Below are positions 10,933 to 22,313 of a DNA stretch of 64,000 nt, piece after piece (within the stretch, counting starts at the first letter, position 1; each line of letters starts with the position of its first letter). The notes under the pieces were generated by a model. That model was not told the DNA's origin. It was given only the letters and a program-made list of their open reading frames with translations, and searched no databases. The DNA is taken from contig NZ_JAGZ01000005.1 of assembly GCF_000526915.1 (NCBI RefSeq), positions 1 to 64,000 on the forward strand, read 5' to 3'. The position numbers were made by a program, and so were the translations under genes. Origin of the DNA: Mycobacterium genavense ATCC 51234. Lineage in GTDB: Bacteria; Actinomycetota; Actinomycetes; Mycobacteriales; Mycobacteriaceae.

Positions 10933-12312
10933 ATGACCGTTCTGTCCCGCGGCGCCCGGGTCCGGCGCGGCGGCCGCAGGCCGGGGTGGGTGCTCTTGAC
11001 GACGTTGCTGGTCCTCGCAATAGGGGCCAGTTCCGCACTGGTTTTCACCAACCGTGTGGAACTGCTCAAGCTCGCTGTGATCCTGGCGCTGTGGGCCGCA
11101 GTCGCCGGCGCTTTCGTGTCGGTGCTGTACCGCAGGCAAAGCGACGCCGATCAGTCGCGGATGCGTGATTTGAAACTGGTCTACGACTTGCAGCTGGATC
11201 GGGAGATCTCGGCCCGCCGCGAGTACGAACTGACCGTCGAGTCCCAGTTGCGACGCGAGTTGGCCTCCGAGATACGCGCCCAGGCGGCCGACGATCTGGC
11301 CGCCCTGCGCGCGGAAGTGGCCGCGCTGCGGACCAGCCTGGAAATCCTGTTCGACACCGACCTCGAGCAGCGGCCAGCGCTGGAGACGCCGGAGACCGAT
11401 ACGCCGCCGGCGCGCGCCTACAGCGACTGGGACCGCAACGGGGAAGCCGGCGTCGACTGGGTGGCCAGCGACCGCGTCACCTCGGTCCGCGACAGCGCCT
11501 CGGCCGATCCCCGCACCGACGAGTCCGCGATCATCGACGTACCCGAAGAGCCCCTGCTGCCGCCGCGGTCGCGGGAGCGGGCCCGGTTTTACGAAAGCCA
11601 GCACGAGGCGGCTTACCCGTCGGCTTCGCAGTTCCAATACCCCGAGGCCCCGCCGTATGTGCCGCCGCAGGAGGCCCCGTACCAGCCCCCACCGATGCCT
11701 GCGGCGGCCGAGCCCGACCGACGCTTCGAACCCCAGCAATGGCCGTCGGCGCCGGAGTCCCAGCCCGGACCGGCGCGGCCGGATTGGCAGCCGGTCAACG
11801 CGGACGGGCTGTGGCTGCCCCCGGGTGCGCCGGGCAGCAACTGGGCAGGGGGAGGTGTGTCCGACGCGCCGGCAGCCGCGTCGTCGGGCCGGCGCCGCCA
11901 TGCCGACCCCGACGAGCAGTTCGACAATCTGCCGCCGACTGAGCACGACCCGCCCGCGCAGCCCGGTGAGTCCGGCCGTCGGGCACGCTCGCGTCACTCC
12001 GCGGAGTACCGCGACTACAGCGTCCGCAACTTCCTCTCGACGAACGAACCCGGTGCGCCGTCTCCGCCACCTGCGGCTGCCACCGCACCGCCCCCGCCGC
12101 CGCATGCCAGGCAGGCGCCCCAAGACGAGGCGTCACCGCCCCGCCTGGCCCCCGGGCCGCACGTGAAGCCGGCGCCCCGTCATCTCGGCGCGGACGAGGG
12201 GTCCGACGGCGGCCAAGGCACGCAAACCGGCGGTCAGTCGGTTGCCGACCTGCTGGCGCGGCTGCAGGTGCAGCCCTCCGGCGGGGGCCGGCGTCGTCGC
12301 CGAGAAGGCTGA
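10933..12312 (+). CDS. Pro/Arg-rich membrane protein (Rv3604c-like)
   Basis: A 459-residue protein. It has two N-terminal membrane helices (about 20-40 and 46-64), a charged probably coiled-coil stretch (about 70-140, LYDLQ/REISARREYE/RRELASEIRAQ), then a long low-complexity Pro/Arg/Ser-rich cytoplasmic tail. The extreme C terminus SVADLLARLQV is more ordered. It belongs to the mycobacterial family of Rv3604c, slightly longer here than the roughly 397 residues I recall. Role unknown; the neighbourhood is cell-envelope and cofactor genes. A 134-base gap separates it from the folate operon, so it may have its own promoter. Confidence 0.85.
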   Translation: MTVLSRGARVRRGGRRPGWVLLTTLLVLAIGASSALVFTNRVELLKLAVILALWAAVAGAFVSVLYRRQSDADQSRMRDLKLVYDLQLDREISARREYELTVESQLRRELASEIRAQAADDLAALRAEVAALRTSLEILFDTDLEQRPALETPETDTPPARAYSDWDRNGEAGVDWVASDRVTSVRDSASADPRTDESAIIDVPEEPLLPPRSRERARFYESQHEAAYPSASQFQYPEAPPYVPPQEAPYQPPPMPAAAEPDRRFEPQQWPSAPESQPGPARPDWQPVNADGLWLPPGAPGSNWAGGGVSDAPAAASSGRRRHADPDEQFDNLPPTEHDPPAQPGESGRRARSRHSAEYRDYSVRNFLSTNEPGAPSPPPAAATAPPPPPHARQAPQDEASPPRLAPGPHVKPAPRHLGADEGSDGGQGTQTGGQSVADLLARLQVQPSGGGRRRRREG

Positions 12313-12428
12313 GCTGGGAGCTTTCTCACATTGGGGCCGGCTCACCCATCGACTACAGTCTTAATGACCGTCCGGTACCCAGCACCTGGGACTGGAACGA
12401 ACGAATCAGCAATGTGAGGTCGTCTGCG

Positions 12429-13340
12429 ATGGAGCAGTTCGACGGTTTGCGCCCGGCCCGGCTCAAGGTGGGGGTCATTTCCGCTGGCCGGGTGGGTTCC
12501 GCCCTAGGTGTTGCGCTGGAGCGCGCCGAGCACGTCGTGGTGGCCTGCAGCGCCATCTCGCACGCGTCGCGCCAGCGCGCGGCCCAGCGGTTGCCCGACA
12601 CCACGGTGGCCGCACCGCAGGACGTGGCCGCCGCGGCCGAACTGCTGTTGCTGGCTGTTCCCGACAGCGAACTGACCGGGCTGGTTTCCGGGCTGGCCGC
12701 GACCTCGGCGGTGCGGCCCGGCACGATCGTGGCGCACACCTCGGGCGCCAACGGGGTCGGCATTCTCGAGCCGCTGACGCAGCATGGCTGCATACCGCTG
12801 GCCATTCACCCGGCGATGACGTTCACCGGATCCGACGAGGACATCAGCCGGTTGCCGGACACCTGCTTCGGGATCACCGTGGCCGACGATGTCGGCTACG
12901 CGATCGGGCAGTCGCTGGTGCTGGAGATGGGCGGCGAGCCGTTTTGCGTCCGCGAGGAGGCCCGCGTCCTGTATCACGCCGCGCTGGCGCATGCCGGAAA
13001 CCACATCGTGGCGGTGCTGGCCGACGCGCTCGACGCGCTGCGGGCGGCGCTGCGCGGCAGCGAACTGCTCGGGCAACAAACCGTCGACGAGCAGCCGGGC
13101 GGACTTGCCGAACGCATCGTCGGACCGCTGGCCCGCGCGGCGCTGGAGAACACGCTGCAACGCGGGCAGGCCGCACTCACCGGTCCGGTCGCCCGCGGCG
13201 ACGCCACCGCGGTCGCCGACCATCTGCGCGCGCTGACCCGGGTCGACCCCGAACTGGCCCAGGCCTATCGGGTGAACGCGCTGCGGACCGCGCAGCGCGC
13301 CCACGCCCCCGAGGCCGTCGTCGAGGTGCTGGCGCGATGA
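12429..13340 (+). CDS. Rossmann-like DUF2520 dehydrogenase (Rv3603c-like)
   Basis: 303 residues. The N-terminal Rossmann fold starts [14 protein letters not shown], and the C-terminal helical DUF2520 domain contains [16 protein letters not shown]. Its fold resembles ketopantoate or prephenate dehydrogenases. Because its TGA overlaps the panC ATG (ATGA), a role in pantoate supply or in controlling pantothenate synthesis is plausible, but that is inference from position only. The ATG at 12429 is chosen over an upstream GTG because it directly precedes the family sequence [15 protein letters not shown]. Confidence 0.9.
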   Translation: MEQFDGLRPARLKVGVISAGRVGSALGVALERAEHVVVACSAISHASRQRAAQRLPDTTVAAPQDVAAAAELLLLAVPDSELTGLVSGLAATSAVRPGTIVAHTSGANGVGILEPLTQHGCIPLAIHPAMTFTGSDEDISRLPDTCFGITVADDVGYAIGQSLVLEMGGEPFCVREEARVLYHAALAHAGNHIVAVLADALDALRAALRGSELLGQQTVDEQPGGLAERIVGPLARAALENTLQRGQAALTGPVARGDATAVADHLRALTRVDPELAQAYRVNALRTAQRAHAPEAVVEVLAR

Positions 13341-14263
13341 AGGTCGGGCAGCCCCCCAAGTTCAGCGCGGGCGAACTGAACGTCTACACCGCGCCGCGTG
13401 AGGTCAGCGACGTCAGCCGCGCGTTGCGGCACATCGGCCGCCGGGTGATGTTGGCGCCGACGATGGGCGCGCTGCACGACGGGCATCTGGCGCTGGTGCG
13501 CGCCGCCAAGCGGGTGCCCGGCTCGGTGGTCGCGGTTTCAATCTTCGTGAATCCGTTGCAATTCGGCGCCGGGGAAGACCTCGATGCCTACCCGCGCACC
13601 CTCGACGACGACCTGGCGCTGCTGCGCGGCGAAGGCGTCGAGATCGTGTTCGCCCCGACCGCCGCTGCGATGTACCCGGATGGCCTGCGCACCACGGTGC
13701 AGCCCGGCCCGCTGGCCGCCGAACTCGAGGGCGGCCCTCGGCCAACGCATTTCGCCGGCGTGCTGACCGTCGTATGCAAGCTGCTGCAGATCGTGCGCCC
13801 CGACCGGATCTTCTTCGGCGAGAAGGACTATCAGCAGTTGGTGATGATCCGGCAGATGGTTGCCGACCTGAATCTGGACGTGCAGGTGGTTGGGGTGCCG
13901 ACGGTCCGAGAGGTCGACGGGCTGGCGATGTCGTCGCGCAACCGCTACCTGAACCCCACCCAGCGCGAACTGGCGGCCACGCTGTCGGCCGCGCTGCTGG
14001 CCGGTGCGCATGCGGCGGGGGCGGGTGAACGCGCCGCGCTGGACGCGGCGCGCGCCGTGCTCGCCGCGGTGCCCGCCATCGAGGTCGACTACCTGGAATT
14101 GCGCGACGCAGACCTGGGCCCGACACAGGTCGGCCGGCCCGGCCGCCTGCTGATCGCCGCCCGGCTGGGCAGCACCAGACTGCTGGACAACATCGCGATA
14201 GACGTCGAAGCCACGCCGGCACCTTTCGGGCCCGATACCCATGAATCACCTTGGAGGAACTGA
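13337..14263 (+). CDS. panC: pantothenate synthetase
   Basis: PanC, 308 residues, makes pantothenate from pantoate, beta-alanine and ATP through a pantoyl-adenylate. The nucleotidyltransferase HxGH motif is in [23 protein letters not shown], the KMSKS-like SSRNRYL and [15 protein letters not shown] are all present. It overlaps the DUF2520 gene upstream (ATGA) and shares one base with panD downstream, so PanC and the enzyme that makes its beta-alanine are coupled. Confidence 0.97.
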   Translation: MKVGQPPKFSAGELNVYTAPREVSDVSRALRHIGRRVMLAPTMGALHDGHLALVRAAKRVPGSVVAVSIFVNPLQFGAGEDLDAYPRTLDDDLALLRGEGVEIVFAPTAAAMYPDGLRTTVQPGPLAAELEGGPRPTHFAGVLTVVCKLLQIVRPDRIFFGEKDYQQLVMIRQMVADLNLDVQVVGVPTVREVDGLAMSSRNRYLNPTQRELAATLSAALLAGAHAAGAGERAALDAARAVLAAVPAIEVDYLELRDADLGPTQVGRPGRLLIAARLGSTRLLDNIAIDVEATPAPFGPDTHESPWRN

Positions 14264-14694
14264 TGTTTCGGACGATGCTCAAATCGAAGATCCACCGCGC
14301 CACTGTCACGCAGGCCGATCCGCACTACGTCGGCTCGGTGACGATCGACACGGACCTGATGGACGCGGCCGACCTGCTGGAGGGCGAGCAGGTGACCATC
14401 GTGGACATCGACAACGGCGCCCGCCTGGTCACCTATGCGATCACCGGCGAGCGTGGCACCGGAATCATCGGAATCAACGGCGCGGCAGCACATCTCGTGC
14501 ACCCAGGCGATCTGGTGATCCTGATCGCCTACGGAACGATGGAGGACGCCGAGGCGCGCAACTACCAGCCGCGCATCGTCTTCGTCGACGCCGACAACAA
14601 GCAGATCGACCTGGGCAGCGATCCGGCGTTCGTGCCCGACTTCGAAATACTCGGAGCGGCCGAGTTGCTGAACCCGCGGATGGGTGCGCGATAG
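14263..14694 (+). CDS. panD: aspartate 1-decarboxylase precursor
   Basis: PanD, 143 residues, decarboxylates aspartate to beta-alanine. The self-cleavage site Gly24-Ser25 (HYVGSVTID) that creates the pyruvoyl cofactor is intact, and Tyr58-region and [11 protein letters not shown] motifs are present. The ATG at 14263 overlaps the panC stop; a GGAGG-type ribosome site (ttggaggaactg) lies just before it. The C terminus matters for pyrazinoic-acid sensitivity in M. tuberculosis; here it ends [12 protein letters not shown]. Confidence 0.97.
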   Translation: MFRTMLKSKIHRATVTQADPHYVGSVTIDTDLMDAADLLEGEQVTIVDIDNGARLVTYAITGERGTGIIGINGAAAHLVHPGDLVILIAYGTMEDAEARNYQPRIVFVDADNKQIDLGSDPAFVPDFEILGAAELLNPRMGAR

Positions 14695-14696
14695 CC

Positions 14697-15521
14697 GTGC
14701 TGCTGGCGATCGACGTCCGCAACACGCACACCGTCGTCGGGCTGCTGTCCGGCTCCAAAGAGCACGCGAAAGTCGTGCAGCAGTGGCGGATCCGCACCGA
14801 GTCCGAGGTCACCGCGGACGAACTGGCCCTGACCATCGACGGCTTGATCGGCGACGACTCCGAGCGGCTCACCGGGGCCGTGGCGCTGTCCACCGTCCCG
14901 TCGGTGCTGCACGAGGTGCGCGTCATGCTCGACCTGTACTGGCCGTCGGTGCCGCACGTGCTGATCGAGCCCGGCGTGCGCACCGGCATCCCACTGCTGG
15001 TCGACAATCCGAAAGAGGTCGGTGCCGACCGAATCGTCAACTGCCTGGCGGCTTTTCACGAGTTCGGCAAAGCCTGCATCGTCGTCGACTTCGGATCGTC
15101 GATCTGCGTGGACGTGGTCTCGGCCAAGGGTGAGTTCCTCGGCGGTGCCATCGCGCCCGGCGTCCAGGTTTCCTCGGATGCCGCGGCGGCGCGCTCGGCC
15201 GCACTACGTCGGGTCGAACTGTCCCGGCCCCGGTCGGTGGTCGGCAAAAACACCGTCGAATGCATGCAGGCCGGCGCGGTGTTCGGGTTCGCCGGACTCG
15301 TCGACGGTCTGGTAGGGCGCATCCGCGAGGACGTGGACGGCTTCTCCGCCGACTTAGGAGATCAAGTCGTGGTCGTCGCGACCGGCCACACCGCGCCGCT
15401 GCTGTTGTCCGAGCTGCAAACCGTCGCCCACTACGACCAGCACCTGACGCTGCAGGGGCTGCGGCTGGTCTTCGAGCGCAACCGGGACGCCCAGCGTGGC
15501 CGGCTGAAGACGGCACGCTGA
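14697..15521 (+). CDS. coaX: type III pantothenate kinase
   Basis: CoaX, 274 residues, acetate/sugar-kinase fold, phosphorylates pantothenate in CoA synthesis. It begins [17 protein letters not shown] at a GTG two bases after the panD stop. [20 protein letters not shown] and GGAIAPGVQ are the expected motifs; the usual DFGTA is DFGSS here, as in other mycobacteria. It completes the panC-panD-coaX cluster. Mycobacterial CoaX can be dispensable because CoaA is present elsewhere (known biology). Confidence 0.94.
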   Translation: MLLAIDVRNTHTVVGLLSGSKEHAKVVQQWRIRTESEVTADELALTIDGLIGDDSERLTGAVALSTVPSVLHEVRVMLDLYWPSVPHVLIEPGVRTGIPLLVDNPKEVGADRIVNCLAAFHEFGKACIVVDFGSSICVDVVSAKGEFLGGAIAPGVQVSSDAAAARSAALRRVELSRPRSVVGKNTVECMQAGAVFGFAGLVDGLVGRIREDVDGFSADLGDQVVVVATGHTAPLLLSELQTVAHYDQHLTLQGLRLVFERNRDAQRGRLKTAR

Positions 15522-15649
15522 TCTTTTCGCCCCGCGCCGTGCCGAGCTGTGAACCTCGGCGTCGGGTGTGCGCACCGGGCGCCCTGACCGCACACCCGAG
15601 GCCACCAGCGCACTCTCGACGCCTGCGGCGGGCCTGGCGCGAAGTCATT

Positions 15650-15663
15650 TAAGCTGGCACGTC
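15650..15663 (+). promoter_or_regulatory. leaderless-type promoter of lysS
   Basis: A TAAGCT -10 element (15650-15655) lies eight bases before the lysS GTG, with no ribosome site between. Initiation would therefore fall at or next to the start codon. The same string from TAAGCT through GTGA occurs identically before cysS. Confidence 0.55.
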
Positions 15664-17175
15664 GTGAGTGCCGCCGATCAAGACATTCCCGAGCAGTTTC
15701 GGATTCGCCGGGACAAGCGTGCTCGGCTGTTGGCCCAGGGGCTCGACCCCTATCCGGTGGTCATCGAACGCAGCCATACCCTGGCTCAGGTGCGCGCGGC
15801 CTATCCCGACTTGGCGGTCGACACCGCGACCGACGACATCGTCGCGGTGGCGGGACGGGTCATTTTCGCCCGCAATTCGGGCAAATTGTGTTTTGCGACG
15901 CTGCAAGACGGCGACGGGACCACGCTGCAGGTAATGATCAGCCTGGACAAGGTCGGCCAAGATTCGCTGGACGCCTGGAAAGCCGACGTCGATCTCGGCG
16001 ACATCGTCTATGTGCACGGCAACGTGATCAGCTCCCGCCGCGGCGAATTGTCCGTCCTGGCCGACTCCTGGCGCATCGCGTCCAAGTCGTTGCGGCCGCT
16101 GCCCGTCGCGCATAAGGACATGAGCGAAGAATCGCGGGTGCGGCAGCGGTATGTCGACCTGATCGTCCGCCCCCAAGCGCGCGAGATGGCCCGGCAGCGA
16201 ATCGCCATTGTCCGCGCCATACGCAACTCGCTGGAACGGCGCGGGTTTCTCGAAGTCGAAACGCCAATCTTGCAGACGTTGGCCGGTGGCGCGGCGGCCC
16301 GACCGTTCATCACGCATTCCAATGCGCTTGACATCGATCTCTACCTGAGGATCGCGCCGGAACTGTTCCTCAAGCGTTGCATCGTCGGTGGATTTGACAA
16401 GGTCTTCGAGCTAAATCGGGTGTTCAGAAACGAAGGTTCCGATTCGACCCATTCTCCCGAATTCTCGATGTTGGAGACCTATCAGACCTACGGAACCTAT
16501 GACGATTCGGCAGTCGTCACGCGTGAGCTTATTCAAGAGGTAGCCGACGAGGCGATCGGTACCAGACAACTGCCGTTGCCAGATGGCAGTGTGTACGACA
16601 TAGACGGAGAATGGGCGTCGATACAAATGTATCCGTCGCTGTCGGCGGCGCTCGGTGAGGAGATAACGCCGCAGACCACGGTCGAGCGGCTGCTCGCCAT
16701 CGCTGACTCCCTCGGCCCCGAAACTGGGCTGGAGATACCCACTGACCGTGGCTACGGTCACGGGAAGCTGGTCGAGGAACTGTGGGAGCACACGGTGGGC
16801 CATACGCTGACCGCTCCCACGTTCGTCAAGGATTTCCCTGTCGAGACAACACCTTTGACTCGTCAGCACCGCAGCATCCCGGGCGCGACCGAGAAGTGGG
16901 ATCTGTATGTGCGCGGTGTCGAGCTGGCCACCGGGTACTCGGAATTAAACGATCCAGTGGTGCAGCGCGAACGATTTGCCGAACAAGCGCGGGCCGCGGC
17001 GGCCGGCGACGACGAGGCCGTGGTGCTTGATGAAGACTTTCTCGCGGCACTCGAGTATGGGATGCCGCCGACCACGGGAACAGGAATGGGTATCGACCGG
17101 TTGTTGATGACTTTGACCGGTCTGTCAATTAGAGAGACAGTTTTGTTCCCGATTGTTCGACCACACTCCAGCTGA
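15664..17175 (+). CDS. lysS: lysyl-tRNA synthetase (class II)
   Basis: LysS, 503 residues, charges tRNA-Lys. It has an N-terminal OB fold (about 55-165) and a class II core with motif 2 [11 protein letters not shown] and motif 3 [11 protein letters not shown]. The GTG at 15664 ([12 protein letters not shown]) is chosen by family start and by the -10 element eight bases upstream. Sequence between about 16320 and 17175 is noticeably less GC-rich (roughly 50-60 percent by hand count) than the flanking genes (about 67 percent), though the protein is conserved. Upstream, 15522-15649 has no gene. Confidence 0.97.
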   Translation: MSAADQDIPEQFRIRRDKRARLLAQGLDPYPVVIERSHTLAQVRAAYPDLAVDTATDDIVAVAGRVIFARNSGKLCFATLQDGDGTTLQVMISLDKVGQDSLDAWKADVDLGDIVYVHGNVISSRRGELSVLADSWRIASKSLRPLPVAHKDMSEESRVRQRYVDLIVRPQAREMARQRIAIVRAIRNSLERRGFLEVETPILQTLAGGAAARPFITHSNALDIDLYLRIAPELFLKRCIVGGFDKVFELNRVFRNEGSDSTHSPEFSMLETYQTYGTYDDSAVVTRELIQEVADEAIGTRQLPLPDGSVYDIDGEWASIQMYPSLSAALGEEITPQTTVERLLAIADSLGPETGLEIPTDRGYGHGKLVEELWEHTVGHTLTAPTFVKDFPVETTPLTRQHRSIPGATEKWDLYVRGVELATGYSELNDPVVQRERFAEQARAAAAGDDEAVVLDEDFLAALEYGMPPTTGTGMGIDRLLMTLTGLSIRETVLFPIVRPHSS

Positions 17176-17294
17176 AAGCCGAACACGCTGTGTTGCGCTC
17201 AGATTGAGTATGCTGCGTCCATATGGCAGATTAGTGACCGGGGAGTGGGTCCAAACTGCCCGCAACTGCTCAGGAAGAACGCGAGGGTAAGCTA

Positions 17295-17633
17295 ATGGCG
17301 AAGAAAGTCACCGTCACCTTGGTTGATGATTTCGACGGTGCAGGCGCCGCCGACGAAACCGTCGAATTCGGGCTTGACGGGGTGACCTATGAGATTGATC
17401 TTTCAACGAAGAATGCCGCGAAACTCCGCGGCGATCTGAAGCAATGGGTAGCGGCTGGCCGCCGCGTCGGGGGTCGTCGTCGGGGGCGGTCCGGCTCGGG
17501 CCGTGGCCGGGGCGCGATTGACCGCGAGCAGAGTGCCGCTATCCGCGAATGGGCCCGCCGAAACGGGCACAACGTGTCGACGCGTGGCCGCATCCCGGCA
17601 GATGTGATCGACGCATTCCACGCGGCCACTTAA
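17295..17633 (+). CDS. lsr2: nucleoid-associated protein Lsr2
   Basis: Lsr2, 112 residues, the H-NS-like xenogeneic silencer of actinobacteria. The N-terminal dimerisation domain (about 1-60, [15 protein letters not shown]) is followed by a basic linker ([15 protein letters not shown]) and a C-terminal DNA-binding domain with the RGR motif in [11 protein letters not shown] that reads AT-rich minor grooves. Complete and of normal length. Its own ribosome site and a strong terminator downstream mark it as a single-gene unit. Confidence 0.98.
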   Translation: MAKKVTVTLVDDFDGAGAADETVEFGLDGVTYEIDLSTKNAAKLRGDLKQWVAAGRRVGGRRRGRSGSGRGRGAIDREQSAAIREWARRNGHNVSTRGRIPADVIDAFHAAT

Positions 17634-17642
17634 AAAGTAGGT

Positions 17643-17685
17643 AACCGGCGTCCGGTCGCAAGGCTGGGCGCCGGTTCTCTTTTTC
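17643..17685 (+). terminator. rho-independent terminator after lsr2
   Basis: The inverted repeat AACCGGCG ... CGCCGGTT (17643-17650 with 17669-17676) is followed by a T-rich tract (CTCTTTTT). It starts about 10 bases past the lsr2 stop. Confidence 0.8.
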
Positions 17686-17939
17686 GCTGGCCGCGAAATG
17701 ATCGCCGGCTTCGGTGGGAAACGATTTGGTGGTTTGTCTCGTTTGTTCAGTTACGACTCTGTTGCCGGCTCTGTCTTCGAGGGGATTCCGCCGGGTGGAG
17801 CCGAGCAGGCCCGAACGGCAAGGCACCGCAAGGTTCGAACCCTGACGGGCCGACCATTACAGTGGACACCAGGTACGCGTGCGGCCCCTGTGCCGACAAC
17901 GAGGGAGTACCGATGGTGAGGGAGAGCAGGTAACCACCG
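17686..17939 (+). other. non-coding leader region between lsr2 and clpC1
   Basis: About 250 bases with no convincing gene. It should contain the clpC1 promoter and a long leader, but I cannot identify a regulator site with confidence. A GGTTCGAACCC stretch near 17832 resembles a tRNA T-loop, but no cloverleaf forms around it. Confidence 0.5.
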
Positions 17940-20474
<2,535 letters not shown>

Positions 20475-20481
20475 CACTACG

Positions 20482-20524
20482 GCAAAACGGGTGGCGATCG
20501 CGAGCGCGGCGCCACCCGTTTTGC
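20482..20524 (+). terminator. strong hairpin terminator after clpC1
   Basis: GCAAAACGGGTGGCG (20482-20496) pairs perfectly over 15 bases with CGCCACCCGTTTTGC (20510-20524). The loop is 13 bases and the A and T runs form the outer stem, 7 bases past the clpC1 stop. Confidence 0.85.
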
Positions 20525-20633
20525 GTGCTGAGGGCTAAAGGGGCTCGCCCGTGCTGATCGTCACCACCGATGACCTTCCGGGCGACGCTGGCCCGCCCAC
20601 GCAATAGTGATTACGTCCGCCGTGCGGTCCGTT

Positions 20634-20639
20634 TAGACT
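20634..20639 (+). promoter_or_regulatory. -10 element for the cobalamin-riboswitch operon
   Basis: TAGACT at 20634-20639 lies just upstream of the riboswitch, a good SigA-type -10. The same TTAGACTGA string serves carD. No clear -35 is seen. Confidence 0.5.
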
Positions 20640-20644
20640 GACGG

Positions 20645-20740
20645 TTGTTATCGACGGGCAAACGGAATCCTGGTGAAATTCCAGAACGGTCGCGCCACTG
20701 TAGAAAGTCAGACCCGGAACCCGTCGCCGAGGTGGGACGC
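20645..20740 (+). ncRNA. cobalamin (B12) riboswitch
   Basis: The leader before cbtB carries the cobalamin-riboswitch core. AATCCTGGTGAAATTCCAG (20665-20683) forms a hairpin, then CGCGCCACTG follows, and AGTCAGACCC (20706-20715) resembles the B12-box end. This compact form is common before CbtAB cobalt transporters in actinobacteria. Family knowledge says adenosylcobalamin binding would shut off the downstream genes. Boundaries are approximate. The ribosome site AGAAGGAG of cbtB lies about 15 bases beyond the element, so translational occlusion is possible. Confidence 0.85.
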
Positions 20741-20763
20741 GTCATTCCCAGAAGGAGTCAGCA

Positions 20764-20967
20764 GTGTCAAGTACCGAGACGACCGGCACCCTCGATCTGT
20801 CGGCGACAAGTGCCGCGATCTGGTTGGCAGCAACCGCTTTCCTGGCATTGTTGGCGATTTACTTCGTCGGCGTCGATCAGGGCGCGGTGTCGCTGTTCGG
20901 CAGCGACACGCACGTGCACGAATTCGTGCACGATGCACGCCACCTGCTCGGCTTCCCCTGCCACTGA
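20764..20967 (+). CDS. cbtB: cobalt transporter subunit CbtB
   Basis: A 67-residue small membrane protein. It has one hydrophobic helix (about 17-38) and the characteristic C-terminal histidine motif HVHEFVHDARHLLGFPCH, which is expected to bind cobalt. It starts at a GTG with ribosome site AGAAGGAG 8 bases upstream. With CbtA it forms the cobalt importer that the cobalamin riboswitch controls. Confidence 0.93.
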   Translation: MSSTETTGTLDLSATSAAIWLAATAFLALLAIYFVGVDQGAVSLFGSDTHVHEFVHDARHLLGFPCH

Positions 20968-20973
20968 CCCGGC

Positions 20974-21777
20974 GTGGAGAAGCGTCTGATCGGGCGCGGT
21001 CTGCTGGCGGGCGCAATCGGCGCGGTGCTGGCATTCGTGTTCGCCCGCCTTTGTGCCGAACCCGTCATTGCCCGCGCGATCCAATTCGAAGACGGCCGCA
21101 CCGAGGCCGAGAATGCCCACGGCGTGCACGAGCATGGCGCCGAGCTGTTCACCCGCGGTGTGCAGTCCAACATCGGGCTAAGCTTCGGTGTACTGATCTT
21201 CGGTACCGCCCTGGGCGCGCTGTTCGCGGTGCTGTTCTGCGTGGTCTATGCCCGCACCGCGGATCGCACGGAAAGCATTGCTCCACAACAGCTTTCGCTT
21301 TTACTGACGGTCGCGTCTTTCGTCGCGGTGTACCTGGTCCCGTTCGTGAAATACCCGCCGAATCCGCCCGCTGTCGGCCAGTCCGACACGATCGGGGCAC
21401 GCACCGGTTGGTACCTGCTGATGGTGCTGACGTCGGTGGTGCTGATGATCGCGGCGGTCTGGTTGGCCCGGCGGCTGGCCGAGCGATTCGGCGCGTGGAA
21501 CGGGCGGCTGCTCGCGGCCGGGGCCTACCTGGTGGCCGTCGCGGTGGTGATGGTGGCACTGCCGACGGTGGACGAGACGCCCGAACCGCTGCGCGACGCC
21601 TCGGGCGTGATCATCTATCCGGGTTTTCCCGCCGATGTCCTGTATGAATTCAGGGTGCTGTCGCTCGGCACGCAGCTGTTGCTGTGGGTGACCATCGGCC
21701 TGGTCTTTGCGACGCTCGCGGGCCGGTTGCTGGGCGAGCGCGCCGAGCACGGACGGGTATCGAGCCGCGCGGCGTGA
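20974..21777 (+). CDS. cbtA: cobalt transporter subunit CbtA
   Basis: 267 residues with about six predicted membrane helices (roughly 5-25, 70-90, 105-125, 145-165, 175-195 and 230-250) and His residues between the first two (HGVHEHGAELF), matching CbtA. Six bases separate it from cbtB. Its TGA overlaps the GTG of the following phosphatase gene, so all three genes form one B12-regulated operon. I do not recall this operon at this locus in M. tuberculosis. Confidence 0.92.
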   Translation: MEKRLIGRGLLAGAIGAVLAFVFARLCAEPVIARAIQFEDGRTEAENAHGVHEHGAELFTRGVQSNIGLSFGVLIFGTALGALFAVLFCVVYARTADRTESIAPQQLSLLLTVASFVAVYLVPFVKYPPNPPAVGQSDTIGARTGWYLLMVLTSVVLMIAAVWLARRLAERFGAWNGRLLAAGAYLVAVAVVMVALPTVDETPEPLRDASGVIIYPGFPADVLYEFRVLSLGTQLLLWVTIGLVFATLAGRLLGERAEHGRVSSRAA

Positions 21778-22313
21778 CGGAGGTCGTCCGGCTGACCCTG
21801 GTGTCGCATGCGATGACCGACGCCATGGCAGCCGTACGATTTGCGGCCGACGAGCCACTCAACAACGCGGGTCGTCGGCAAGCCGAAGCCGCTGCGGGCC
21901 TTGACATCCCGGGTCTTCACCTCGTCGGCCCCGAGCAGCGGACCCGTCAGACCGCGGAGCTACTGGGCCTGCATGCCACCACCGAGCCGCGGCTGGCCGA
22001 CCTCGACTGCGGCCGCTGGCGCGGGCAGACGCTCGCGGCCGTGACCGCGGCCGACCTCGAGGTGTGGCTGACCGATGCGGCCGCGGCGCCGCACGGCGGC
22101 GAATCGGTCGTCGACCTCACCGAGCGGGTGGCCGGGTGGCTGACCTCGGTGACGTCGGCGACGGTTGCGGTCACCCATCCGGCGGTGATCCGGGCGGCGA
22201 TCCTGGCCGCGCTCGACATACCGCCGAAGTCGTTCTGGCGCATCGATATCGCACCCGTCAGCCGGACGACGATGCATTACCGCGACGGCTGCTGGACGCT
22301 ACGGCTGCAGTGA
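21774..22313 (+). CDS. divergent histidine phosphatase, possibly linked to cobalamin metabolism
   Basis: 179 residues of the phosphoglycerate-mutase/histidine-phosphatase fold. The catalytic His is kept in LTLVSHAMTDAM, but the usual Arg before it (RHG) is Ser. The second His lies in VTHPAVIRAAIL, and Glu-type PHGGESVVDLTERV is present. Family members in B12 operons include CobC-like phosphatases that remove phosphate from alpha-ribazole or cobalamin phosphate. Position after cbtBA makes such a role attractive, but the altered RHG motif means activity is uncertain. It ends one base before the convergent lpqF stop. Confidence 0.8.
   Translation: MTEVVRLTLVSHAMTDAMAAVRFAADEPLNNAGRRQAEAAAGLDIPGLHLVGPEQRTRQTAELLGLHATTEPRLADLDCGRWRGQTLAAVTAADLEVWLTDAAAAPHGGESVVDLTERVAGWLTSVTSATVAVTHPAVIRAAILAALDIPPKSFWRIDIAPVSRTTMHYRDGCWTLRLQ

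Noticed and set aside
17790..17845. Possible ClgR operator upstream of clpC1
   Set aside because: A weak CGAAC/GTTCG inverted repeat is present, but it does not match the ClgR consensus well enough to call.
17820..17860. tRNA-like GGTTCGAACCC and GACCA near 17832-17858
   Set aside because: No acceptor, D or anticodon stem can be drawn with the flanking bases, so it is not called as a tRNA.
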